Made by a program: the position numbers and the translations under genes. From DATLGB01 sp964242305 (lineage in GTDB: Bacteria > Actinomycetota > Thermoleophilia > Solirubrobacterales > Solirubrobacteraceae), in NCBI GenBank assembly GCA_964242305.1, contig CAXTBB010000003.1:124001-188000 (forward strand): DNA of 64,000 bases, in the 5' to 3' direction. Shown here piece by piece: positions 42,751 to 49,818 of this stretch. Every line of letters begins with the position of its first letter. Position 1 is the first letter of the stretch. Below the pieces are notes generated by a model. The model saw only the letters and a list, made by a program, of their open reading frames with translations. It searched no databases and had not been told where the DNA came from.

Positions 42751-42855
42751 ATGACCATCATCCTCGCCCCGCTGCCCGTGCCTGCCGTTCCGGTCGCCGG
42801 CTGCTGCGGTGGCGTGGTGGCGGTCCGCCCGTTCGGCACCGTCCCGGCGGCATGA
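42751..42855 (+). CDS. 34-residue peptide with a CCGG motif
   Basis: Starts MTIILAPLPVPAVPVAG, followed by CCGG at residues 18-21, then VVAVRPFGTVPAA. It has a near-consensus -10 box with leaderless spacing, and its stop overlaps the ATG of the next gene (ATGA), so it is translated in coupling with the amidotransferase-like gene. It could be a leader peptide that controls the operon, a small membrane-active peptide, or a precursor modified by neighbouring enzymes. No homologue is recognised. Too short for most gene finders. Confidence 0.5.
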   Translation: MTIILAPLPVPAVPVAGCCGGVVAVRPFGTVPAA

Positions 42856-43538
42856 GCCGGATCATCGTGGCGCAACTGGCGGCCGCCTCGCCGCCGGGGC
42901 TGCTGCTGCCCTGGGCCCGCGGCCGCGGCCTGGTCGTCGACGTCGTTCGCCCCGACCTCGACGAGCCGCTGCCGCCGGTCCGCGAGACCTCCGGGATCGT
43001 GGTCGTCGGCGCCGACGCGTCCGTCCGCCACACCTGGCTGAGCTGGCTCGCTCCCACCCGGGCCTGGATCGCGGAGGCGCTGGCCACCGACGTGCCGGTG
43101 CTCGGCATCGGGTTCGGCGCGCAGCTGATGGCGAGCGTGCTCGGGGCGGAGATCGCACCGGCGCCGACACCCGAGGTCGGCTTCGTCCGCGTGGAGAGCG
43201 AGGACCCGGCGATCGCGTCGGGACCATGGCTGGGCTACAACGAGGACACCATCGTGCTGCCGACCGCGCCGTGGACGACGGCGTTCAACGCGCACGGCAC
43301 GCAGGCGTTCCGGACCGGTCCCCACGTCGGCGTGCAGTTCCAGGCGCACGCGACGCCGGACATCGTCCGCGGCTGGGCCCGCGACGGGCGGTTCGCCGTC
43401 CCGGCCGAGCTCGCCGACGACGCGTCGGAGGTGATCGCCGTCATCGCCCGCAACGCCCGCGCGCTGTTCAGCGGGTGGGCGACCCACGCCGGCATCGACG
43501 TCCGCCCGGCGGCCGAGCCGGTGGGGGTGGGCCGATGA
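42852..43538 (+). CDS. Class I glutamine amidotransferase-like protein lacking the catalytic triad
   Basis: 228 residues with the clear layout of a type-1 glutamine amidotransferase: WLSWLAPTRAWIAEALATDV, the nucleophile elbow and WTTAFNAHGTQAFRTGPHVG. At the nucleophile position the motif reads VLGIGFGAQLMA, with Gly87 where the family has Cys. The histidine motif QFHPE reads QFQAH (Gln164 and His166 in place of His and Glu). It therefore cannot hydrolyse glutamine in the usual way and may bind a ligand or scaffold. It overlaps both neighbours by 4 bases. Confidence 0.8.
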   Translation: MSRIIVAQLAAASPPGLLLPWARGRGLVVDVVRPDLDEPLPPVRETSGIVVVGADASVRHTWLSWLAPTRAWIAEALATDVPVLGIGFGAQLMASVLGAEIAPAPTPEVGFVRVESEDPAIASGPWLGYNEDTIVLPTAPWTTAFNAHGTQAFRTGPHVGVQFQAHATPDIVRGWARDGRFAVPAELADDASEVIAVIARNARALFSGWATHAGIDVRPAAEPVGVGR

Positions 43539-44761
43539 CGCCGCGCGTCCTGCTGGTGGGCGCCTACGAGCGCGACAACTTCGGCGACGCGCTGTTCCTG
43601 CTCATCACCGAGCGGTACCTGCGCGACGCCGAGGTGGTCGCCGCGGCGCCGTTCGCGGCCGACGTGACCGACCTGATCGACCGCCACGTGCCCGCCTACC
43701 CGGAGCTCTTGGAGCGGGAGCGCTTCGACGCCGTCTGGACGGTGGGCGGGCAGGTCGGCTCGATCGACGTCGGTCGCGCCTACCGCCTCTCCGCCCCGCC
43801 CGATCAGCTGGAGCGCTTCCTGCGCAGCGCGGGCCGGCGGCGGCGGGCGGTGCTGGACGGCTTCGGGCTCGGCGTAGCGCCGTACATCCCGACGCTGGGA
43901 CCCGAGCACGCCGGGACGCTGCGGATCGTCAACTCGGCGGGCGTGTCGGGGATCCGCAACGTCGCCTCGCCCCGGCGCGAGCAGCTGCTCGACCTCTTGC
44001 GCGATCAGGACCACCTCGCCGTCCGCGACGCGGGGTCGAGCGACTACCTGCGCGCGCAGTGCGTCGCGCACGACCTCGTGCCGGACGCGGTGCACGCGAT
44101 CAGCGTGCTGCGGCCGGGGACGTCCGATCCGCGCTCGGACGTGGCCGTGGTGCAGATCTCGAGCCGGCGACTGGCCCACCTCGGGCACGAGTGGGTCGCC
44201 GCGCAGCTCGCCCACAGCGTCCGGCTGCGCGGGCTGCGGCTGCGGTTCCTGCTCGCGGGTGCCGCCGCCGGCCACGACAGCGCCGAGGCCTACGCGGACG
44301 TCGCCGGGCGCATGCGGCGGCTGGCGCCGGACCTCGACGTGGACGTCCTCACCGGCCGGCGTCCGTGGCAGATCGTCGAGCAGATCCAGACGGCGCGGGT
44401 GGTCGTCGCGAGCTCGCTGCACGTGCGCATCGTGGCGTCCGCGTACGCGGTCCCGCGCGTGAGCCTGGCACGCCCGAAGGTGACCCGCTACGCGCAGACG
44501 TGGGACCCCGTGATGCCGCACGGGGTCACCCTCGACCAGCTCGACGCGGCGCTCGGGCGGGCGTTCGCACGCGACCCCGGCGGGGGTGGCGCCCTGGCCG
44601 AGCACGCCCACGCGCACCTGACCCGGCTCGCCGACGCCGTCGTATCGTTCGAGCCGTGCAGCGCATCGTGTGCGTCGTCGCCCTGCTTGCGGTGCTCCAC
44701 GCGGCACCGGCCTCTGCGAGGCCGGCGACCGGTCCCTGCGCGAACGGCTACGTCGGCCTGA
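43535..44761 (+). CDS. Polysaccharide pyruvyl transferase family protein
   Basis: 408 residues. The N-terminal VLLVGAYERDNFGDALFLLI and the C-terminal VVASSLHVRIVASAYAVPRV match the pyruvyl-transferase family (CsaB/WcaK type), which adds ketal-linked pyruvate to surface glycans. The ATG overlaps the amidotransferase-like stop (ATGA). The frame runs 106 bases into the deacetylase gene; the last 35 residues (EPCSASCASSPCLRC and beyond) look like read-through and may be dispensable. A role in envelope polysaccharide modification is inferred together with the deacetylase. Confidence 0.82.
   Translation: MTPRVLLVGAYERDNFGDALFLLITERYLRDAEVVAAAPFAADVTDLIDRHVPAYPELLERERFDAVWTVGGQVGSIDVGRAYRLSAPPDQLERFLRSAGRRRRAVLDGFGLGVAPYIPTLGPEHAGTLRIVNSAGVSGIRNVASPRREQLLDLLRDQDHLAVRDAGSSDYLRAQCVAHDLVPDAVHAISVLRPGTSDPRSDVAVVQISSRRLAHLGHEWVAAQLAHSVRLRGLRLRFLLAGAAAGHDSAEAYADVAGRMRRLAPDLDVDVLTGRRPWQIVEQIQTARVVVASSLHVRIVASAYAVPRVSLARPKVTRYAQTWDPVMPHGVTLDQLDAALGRAFARDPGGGGALAEHAHAHLTRLADAVVSFEPCSASCASSPCLRCSTRHRPLRGRRPVPARTATSA
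44643..44648 (+). promoter_or_regulatory. -10 box (TATCGT) of the polysaccharide deacetylase gene
   Basis: TATCGT lies 7 bases before the GTG at 44656, inside the end of the pyruvyl transferase gene. Confidence 0.45.
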
Positions 44762-45351
44762 CCTTCGACGACGGGCCGAGCGCGGCGACGGCCGGTCTGC
44801 TGGGGGCGCTCACCGCCAGCGGGCTGCGGGCGACGATGTTCGACATCGGCGCCAACGCCCTCGCCTACCCGGACGCCGTCCGGGCGCAGGTCGCCGCCGG
44901 GATGTGGGTCGGCAACCACACGGCCGACCACGTCGACCTCACCAGGCTCGGCACCCGCGCGCTCCGGGACCAGATCGCGGGCGGCCAGACCGCCGTCCGC
45001 GACATCACCGGCCGCGCGCCCACCCTGCTGCGCCCGCCCTTCCTCGCCACCGACCGGGCGGTGCGCCTCCAGGCACGGCGCCAGGGGCTGGTCGAGGTGC
45101 TGGCCACCGTCGACTCGCGCGACTACCTGGGCGCCTCCGCGCGCGAGATCGCGGCCGCGGCGGGGCGCCTCGAGCCGGGCGGGATCTTCCTCATGCACGA
45201 GTGGCCGGCGGCGAGCATCCGGGCGATTCCGCGCATCGCCCGGGTGCTCGAGCGCAAGGGGCTCTGCGCGGGCCGCATCCGCGCGACGCGGCGGGACATC
45301 CACTCCCCCGGCGGCGAGACGATCTTCCACGCCGTCGCTGTCCGCCCGTAG
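44656..45351 (+). CDS. Secreted polysaccharide deacetylase (NodB domain)
   Basis: 231 residues. The signal peptide RIVCVVALLAVLHAAPASA is followed by the NodB motifs: motif 1 GLTFDDGPS (metal and base Asp), motif 2 GNHTADHVDL (HxxxH), motif 3 LLRPPFLAT and motif 5 IFLMHEW, with Leu-Met-His. It removes N- or O-acetyl groups from extracellular glycans, possibly peptidoglycan or the polymer that its neighbour pyruvylates. GTG 44656 was chosen because of the signal peptide and TATCGT box. A strong terminator follows at 45412. Confidence 0.88.
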   Translation: MQRIVCVVALLAVLHAAPASARPATGPCANGYVGLTFDDGPSAATAGLLGALTASGLRATMFDIGANALAYPDAVRAQVAAGMWVGNHTADHVDLTRLGTRALRDQIAGGQTAVRDITGRAPTLLRPPFLATDRAVRLQARRQGLVEVLATVDSRDYLGASAREIAAAAGRLEPGGIFLMHEWPAASIRAIPRIARVLERKGLCAGRIRATRRDIHSPGGETIFHAVAVRP

Positions 45352-45382
45352 ACTTGTCGAGCTTCTCGGTCGGAAAGCCGGG

Positions 45383-45388
45383 TATAAT
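45383..45388 (+). promoter_or_regulatory. Consensus -10 box TATAAT with GTCGGAAA box
   Basis: A perfect TATAAT, with GTCGGAAA 6 bases before it (45369-45376), exactly the spacing found at 42724-42743. It lies after the deacetylase stop and 24 bases before a terminator, with no start codon that suits a gene. Confidence 0.55.
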
Positions 45389-45394
45389 GAGCGC

Positions 45395-45466
45395 AGGCCA
45401 GTCCGGTCTGAGGTCGGCCGGGTGCGGAACCTCTCTCCTCCTCTTGCACCCGGCCGACCGTCTTTT
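45395..45466 (+). ncRNA. Candidate small RNA ending in a CU-rich terminator loop
   Basis: From the expected start about 7 bases after TATAAT the transcript would be roughly 72 nt. It ends in a 14-pair stem (45412-45425 with 45446-45459) and TCTTTT. The 20-base loop is pyrimidine-rich (CCTCTCTCCTCCTCTT) and complementary to GAGGAGG-type ribosome-binding sites, as in C-rich-loop regulatory RNAs. The simpler alternative is that this is only the terminator of the deacetylase operon. Confidence 0.4.
45412..45466 (+). terminator. Rho-independent terminator
   Basis: GGTCGGCCGGGTGC pairs perfectly with GCACCCGGCCGACC around a 20-base loop, followed by GTCTTTT. It ends plus-strand transcription after the deacetylase gene and/or the candidate small RNA. 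No T-tract follows on the minus strand. Confidence 0.85.
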
Positions 45467-45484
45467 CCGCCGGCTCGAGGGCGG

Positions 45485-46369
45485 TCAGGCGTCGGCGGCG
45501 ACGCGGAAGGACACGTTGCCGGCGGTGGAGTCCGAGGAGCTGCCCGTCCGCGCGGCGACCCGGTAGCGCTCGCAGTAGGACACGTGGCAGAGGTGCGAGC
45601 CGCCGCGCATCGCGGCGGGTCCGCCGGGGACGTCCGGCCGGAACGGGTCGGCCGTCCACTCCCAGGCGTTGCCGGCCACGTTGTGCAGGCCGAAGCCGTT
45701 GGGCGCGAAGGCGTCGACCGGACAGGTCCCGATCCAGCCGTCCTCGCCCGTGTCGCGCGCGGGGAACTCGCCCTGCCAGATGTTGCAGCGATGCTTCCCG
45801 CCGGGCGTCAGCTCGTCGCCCCACGGATACCGCGCGCCCTCCAGTCCACCGCGCGCCGCGTACTCCCACTCGGCCTCCGCCGGCAACCGCACCCCCGCCC
45901 AGGCGCAGTAGGCCTCGGCGTCGTCGCGCGAGATGTGCACCACGGGGTGCCCGGCGCGGTCGGAGACGTCGCTGTCGGGGCCCTCGGGGTGCGCCCAGTC
46001 GGCGCCGAGCACCTGCCGCCACCACGGCGCGGAAGCCAGTGCGCGCGTCGGCGGGAAGTCGCCGGGCAGCAACCCGGCGAAGACGAACGACCACCCCTCG
46101 CGCTCCGCGGTTGTGCGAAAGCCGGTGGCCGCGGCGAAGGCGGCGAACTCCGCGACCGTCACCGCGCAGGCCGCGATCGCGAACGGCGCCACCCCCACGT
46201 CGCGCACCGGTCCCTCGCCGTCGCCGGGGATCGCCCGCGGGTCGTCGTTGCCCATCCGGAACCTGCCGCCGGGCAGCGAGAGCAGCGCCGGCCGCGGCCC
46301 CCGGCCGACCGCAACGGGCGCCCCCGCCTCCGCCCGGCGGGGAGGGTCAGGGACGCAGCAACCGGCCAC
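45485..46369 (-). CDS. Formylglycine-generating enzyme (sulfatase-modifying factor)
   Basis: 294 residues of the FGE-sulfatase fold. Conserved parts are LPGGRFRMGNDD, APWWRQVLGADWAHPEG, RLPAEAEWEYAARGG, RYPWGDELTPGGKHRCNIWQ and GNAWEWTADPF. The active-site cysteine pair is intact in GGSHLCHVSYCERYRVAAR. It oxidises a cysteine in a CxPxR motif of sulfatases to formylglycine, using copper and oxygen in aerobic bacteria. No sulfatase lies in the window. TAGGCT lies 6 bases before the GTG start, giving it its own promoter. Confidence 0.92.
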   Translation of the reverse strand: MAGCCVPDPPRRAEAGAPVAVGRGPRPALLSLPGGRFRMGNDDPRAIPGDGEGPVRDVGVAPFAIAACAVTVAEFAAFAAATGFRTTAEREGWSFVFAGLLPGDFPPTRALASAPWWRQVLGADWAHPEGPDSDVSDRAGHPVVHISRDDAEAYCAWAGVRLPAEAEWEYAARGGLEGARYPWGDELTPGGKHRCNIWQGEFPARDTGEDGWIGTCPVDAFAPNGFGLHNVAGNAWEWTADPFRPDVPGGPAAMRGGSHLCHVSYCERYRVAARTGSSSDSTAGNVSFRVAADA

Positions 46370-46375
46370 GCTGCG

Positions 46376-46381
46376 AGCCTA
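46376..46381 (-). promoter_or_regulatory. -10 box (TAGGCT) of the formylglycine-generating enzyme gene
   Basis: Read on the minus strand, TAGGCT lies 6 bases before the GTG at 46369. Confidence 0.5.
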
Positions 46382-46393
46382 GAGCTCACCCGC

Positions 46394-47002
46394 TCAGTCG
46401 GTCTCGAGCGTGTAGTCCCACGTCACCAGCGGCCGCCCGGCCGGGGAGTAGACGATCTTCCCGTCGCCGGTGGGCAGCCGCAGCCGCACGCTGACTCGGG
46501 CCGAGTCGCCGTGCCGCCGGACGTGGACCGGGGGGACGTGGAGCGCTCCCTGCTCGTCCAGGATCCCGAAGAGGTTCGTGCGCAGGGGCACGCGGCCGTG
46601 GAGCTTGGTGAAGGTCAGCGTGAAGCGCGCGGCGGCCGTCGTCGCGTCCGTGCCGCCCATGTCCAGCGGGACGATCGGTCCCGCGGCCATCGCGGTGCCG
46701 CTTCCCCCGGCGAGCCGGAGCCGGACCGGCGCACCCTGGGTCGTGCGCGCGGGGTGATGCGCGGTGGCCAGCAGGACCCGGTGGGGATCGCCCTGCCGGG
46801 AGGCCAGGTAGCTCGGCAGGCCCCCGTAGCGCGCGTGCGAGGTCTGTCGCAGCGAGGCGACGACCTGTTCGTGCACCCTGACCTGCTCCCGTCGGACCGC
46901 GCTCTGGGTCGACGCGTCCTTGTCGCGGTGAGCGCCGCCGCACCCGGCGACACCGACCGCGAGGATGGCCGCGCCGACCCACCTCGGCGAGACGGCCGTC
47001 AC
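46394..47002 (-). CDS. Lipoprotein of unknown function
   Basis: 202 residues. The signal sequence VGAAILAVGVAGCGG ends in a lipobox with Cys, so the protein is lipid-anchored outside the membrane. A helical segment (REQVRVHEQVVASLRQTSHA) is followed by a beta-rich domain (RFTLTFTKLHGRVPLRTNLF, VHVRRHGDSARVSVRLRLPT) with no recognised motif. GTG 47002 overlaps the stop of the secreted phosphoesterase (GTGA), so both belong to one transcript and may act together at the cell surface. Confidence 0.75.
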   Translation of the reverse strand: MTAVSPRWVGAAILAVGVAGCGGAHRDKDASTQSAVRREQVRVHEQVVASLRQTSHARYGGLPSYLASRQGDPHRVLLATAHHPARTTQGAPVRLRLAGGSGTAMAAGPIVPLDMGGTDATTAAARFTLTFTKLHGRVPLRTNLFGILDEQGALHVPPVHVRRHGDSARVSVRLRLPTGDGKIVYSPAGRPLVTWDYTLETD

Positions 47003-49332
47003 GTTCCTGCGCGCGTCGCGCGGCGCACCGCTCGCTTCACGCCGTGGCGGTGGCGCGCCCGCTGGCGGGCGCGGGCGCGCTTGGCCTTGGCCTTGGCCTT
47101 GTGCTTGCGCTTGGCCGCCTTCCCCCGGTGACCGCGCGGGCCCCGCGGGCCGCGCGCACCCTTGGCGCCCTTCGGGCCGGTCGGCCCCGGCTGCCCCGTG
47201 GCACCCGTCGCACCCGGAGGGCCTGCCGGCCCCGCCGGCCCCGCCGGTCCGGTGACGGTCGTCGCGGGGTCGGGGTTGTTGAACACGTCCGCTCCGAACG
47301 GCGCCAGCCCGGGCTGCGCGGCGAAGCCGAGGTGGCCGACGCCGTCCACACCCGGGCTCTGGGCCCCGACGCCGAACAGGTCCTCCATCGTGCGCAGCCA
47401 GCTGTAGTGGTTGTAGAGGACGTCGCTGGTCGTGTCCGGGGTGATGTAGGGGCTGATCAGCAGGCTGCCGGTGTCGCCGCCGCCCGGCGTCGTGTCCGTC
47501 GGGTCGTAGCGCAGGTCGGTCGTCGTCACCGAGCTCTGGTTGGCGCCGGTGAAGGCGGTGGGCGCGATCCCCGTGGCGGAGGTGCCGGCCACGGTCGCCC
47601 CCAGCGTGATCGAGGTCGCCGCCGCGGTCGTGGTGACCGGTTTGCCCGTGCTGTCGACCAGGGTGAACGACCCCGGGTTGTAGCTGCTCGGCGTCGCCGT
47701 GTTGGTGGTGATCGACGCGGGTCCGGTGAAGGCGTTCTCGACCTTGCCCACGTAGCAGCACGACGGAGCGCCCGCGGCGTCGGGAACGCCGGCGCCGGAC
47801 ACGAAGCGGCCGTTGTCGAGCGCGCTGGCCGCGGGATCGTTGACGGCGGCCGACCCAGAGGTGTTGGTCACCGTGTCCGTCCGTGCGCCGAGCACCCCCT
47901 GCGCGAGACCACGGCACGCCTGGACGTTGCTGACCGTCGACGTGCTGTCGGCTCCGGCGGTCGCGGCGGGGTTGGTGCAGTTGGCGTCGCGCACGAGGCT
48001 CGCCGACCCGCCGGGACCCGGGAACGGGTCACCGCTCACGGGGTCCTTGCCCGGCAGCAGGTTGGGACCAGGCGGTTCGGAGTGCACCGGCTGGCCGTTG
48101 ATGGTCTGACCCGCCGCATCCGTCTCCAGGGCCGCCCCCACTCCGGGGCTGACGAAGCGGTAGCCGTTGCGGAAGCTGTTGTTGTAGGTGAAGGCGGGGT
48201 ACGCCTCGTCGAAGGTGACGTCGATCAGGCCGCCGTCCTTGAACGCCGGCGACGCCTCGATCTCCGGGATGACGTGCTGGAGGAACAGGTCCGCGGCGTA
48301 CAACCCGCCGGTCTGGTTCGTCGGGGCCTTCGGCGTGTCGGGATCAGCGAAGCCGCCCGAGAGGTTGTTGCCCTGGCAGACGGCGTCGTGGGCGTCGGAG
48401 CAGTTGTTGGGCGAGATCCAGCTGAACGCCGGCGTGGTCGCCTCGCTCTGCAGGTCGTGGTAGAGGCCGTTCTGGCCGTCGAAGAGGTTCGCGATGTGCG
48501 CCGCGTTGCAGTCGCTCGGGTTGCTCAGCAGCGCGTTGAACCACGGGAACGGGAAGTGCTTGGGCACGTACTGGTCCGTCGGGTTCGCGTTGTTCGGGTT
48601 GGGCTTCGCCGTCGAGTACGTGATCGTGCCGCCCGCCAGCGTTGGCGCAGCGCCCGGCGTGCCGTACGGCGCCCCGCACGCGGCCACTCCGCCGCCCGCG
48701 TGCGGCGGATCGGCGGTGGCCTGGCCTGGACGCGGGGAGTCGGGGTTGCCGAGGTCCTGCGCGTACCCCTTCCAGGAGACGCCGGCGGCATCGAGCTGGT
48801 TGAAGAGCGTGGGCACCGACGCGGGATACACGCACCCGTTGCCGCCGGCGGCGACGTTCGGGCCGTTGGCGAGCACGAGCTGCCCGTAGTTGACGTTCGA
48901 GAACACGTCGCCGCTCGTGTCCACGCTGCCGTTGGCGGCGTTGTAGTACGGGCAGTTGTTCTGGACGTCGGGCTGCGGCGCCTGGCCGCTGACCATCGTC
49001 GTGTAGTTGTCCTGGCTCGAGTGCCCGGTCGCGTAGTACTGACGCAGGAGCACGCCCTGCGACGGCAGCGTCTGCCACAGGTACGTGTTGTTGTTGAGCC
49101 CCGTGAACGAGGCGTCGTAGGCCTTGTTCTCGAGGATGATCAGCCACACGTGCTTGATCTTCCCCGGCGCGATCCCGACCCCGTCGAAGCGGCGCGCCGG
49201 CCGCCTCGCCCCGCGCGCCACGCTCGTCGAGGACGTGCCGGCGGCGACCAGCGAGCCGGCCACGGTCGAAACGGCAACGGTCAACGTCAAAGCAGCCACA
49301 CGGCTGCGGCTCACGGTGGGGCGCCTGAACAT
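46999..49332 (-). CDS. Secreted phosphoesterase (phospholipase C/acid phosphatase family) with collagen-like tail
   Basis: 777 residues with a signal peptide. IKHVWLIILENKAYDASFTG and QYYATGHSSQDNYTTMVSGQ are the hallmark metal and nucleophile regions of the PF04185 phosphoesterase family (phospholipase C, AcpA-type acid phosphatase); LIDVTFDEAYPAF supplies further metal ligands. Residues about 690-735 are Gly-X-Y collagen-like repeats (GPAGPAGPAGPPGATGATG), followed by a tail of Lys, Arg and Ala. The tail probably forms a trimeric stalk or anchors to wall polymers. AGGAGA lies 3 bases before the ATG. Confidence 0.85.
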   Translation of the reverse strand: MFRRPTVSRSRVAALTLTVAVSTVAGSLVAAGTSSTSVARGARRPARRFDGVGIAPGKIKHVWLIILENKAYDASFTGLNNNTYLWQTLPSQGVLLRQYYATGHSSQDNYTTMVSGQAPQPDVQNNCPYYNAANGSVDTSGDVFSNVNYGQLVLANGPNVAAGGNGCVYPASVPTLFNQLDAAGVSWKGYAQDLGNPDSPRPGQATADPPHAGGGVAACGAPYGTPGAAPTLAGGTITYSTAKPNPNNANPTDQYVPKHFPFPWFNALLSNPSDCNAAHIANLFDGQNGLYHDLQSEATTPAFSWISPNNCSDAHDAVCQGNNLSGGFADPDTPKAPTNQTGGLYAADLFLQHVIPEIEASPAFKDGGLIDVTFDEAYPAFTYNNSFRNGYRFVSPGVGAALETDAAGQTINGQPVHSEPPGPNLLPGKDPVSGDPFPGPGGSASLVRDANCTNPAATAGADSTSTVSNVQACRGLAQGVLGARTDTVTNTSGSAAVNDPAASALDNGRFVSGAGVPDAAGAPSCCYVGKVENAFTGPASITTNTATPSSYNPGSFTLVDSTGKPVTTTAAATSITLGATVAGTSATGIAPTAFTGANQSSVTTTDLRYDPTDTTPGGGDTGSLLISPYITPDTTSDVLYNHYSWLRTMEDLFGVGAQSPGVDGVGHLGFAAQPGLAPFGADVFNNPDPATTVTGPAGPAGPAGPPGATGATGQPGPTGPKGAKGARGPRGPRGHRGKAAKRKHKAKAKAKRARARQRARHRHGVKRAVRRATRAGT

Positions 49333-49458
49333 GGTTCTCCTGAATTCTCGAACGGCCTGCGACCAGTTCGGTGCAGTCTTCGACGCCGACCCCGGCTCCG
49401 TGTTGCCGCCAGGTGACCACCGCGTTACCAGCTTGTAGCCGGGCGAGCAGCGGAAGCA

Positions 49459-49532
49459 TCGGGGCGCCCAGATTCGAACTGGGGACCTCGCCGACCCGAA
49501 CGGCGCGCGCTACCAGGCTGCGCCACGCCCCG
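49459..49532 (-). tRNA. tRNA-Pro (anticodon CGG)
   Basis: The minus strand folds into a full cloverleaf. The acceptor is CGGGGCG with CGCCCCG, the D arm GCGC...GCGC, the anticodon stem CGCCG/CGGCG with loop TTCGGGT (anticodon CGG), and the T arm CCCAG-TTCGAAT-CTGGG. The discriminator base is A. CCA is not encoded. Confidence 0.95.
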
Positions 49533-49551
49533 AATGCGTGGCGGAGTGTAG

Positions 49552-49788
49552 CTAGGCCCCTACCGCCCGGTAGTAGCGCAGGGCGAGGCCGGTCAGGAGG
49601 GTCTGGAAGGCGGATTCGAGCCCGACGGACTCGGCGTCGGCCCACCGCTCGAGGCCCTGTGCCTCGATGGCGTCGGCCTGGGCGATGACCTCGTCGACCA
49701 GCTCGGGGTGGCTGTCCTGGAACGCCGCCCCGAGGGAGTACAGGCTCGAGTCCATCAGGGACTCGAGGAAGTCGGCGTCCGCGCTCAC
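49552..49788 (-). CDS. Small acidic protein of unknown function
   Basis: 78 residues, acidic and predicted mostly helical (DADFLESLMDSSLYSLGAAF, HPELVDEVIAQADAIEAQGL), without membrane helix, cysteine or known motif. The GTG start has TAGGGT 7 bases upstream, so expression from a leaderless transcript is plausible. It lies between tRNA-Pro and the second sigma/anti-sigma fusion on the same strand. No function can be proposed. Confidence 0.6.
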   Translation of the reverse strand: MSADADFLESLMDSSLYSLGAAFQDSHPELVDEVIAQADAIEAQGLERWADAESVGLESAFQTLLTGLALRYYRAVGA

Positions 49789-49795
49789 GGAGCCG

Positions 49796-49801
49796 ACCCT
49801 A
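49796..49801 (-). promoter_or_regulatory. -10 box (TAGGGT) of the small acidic protein gene
   Basis: Read on the minus strand, TAGGGT lies 7 bases before the GTG at 49788. Confidence 0.45.
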
Positions 49802-49818
49802 CCGCCGACGACCTGCGG

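Noticed and set aside
49459..49532. Possible integration site at the tRNA-Pro gene
   Set aside because: No integrase, no direct repeat of the tRNA end and no foreign-looking island next to it.
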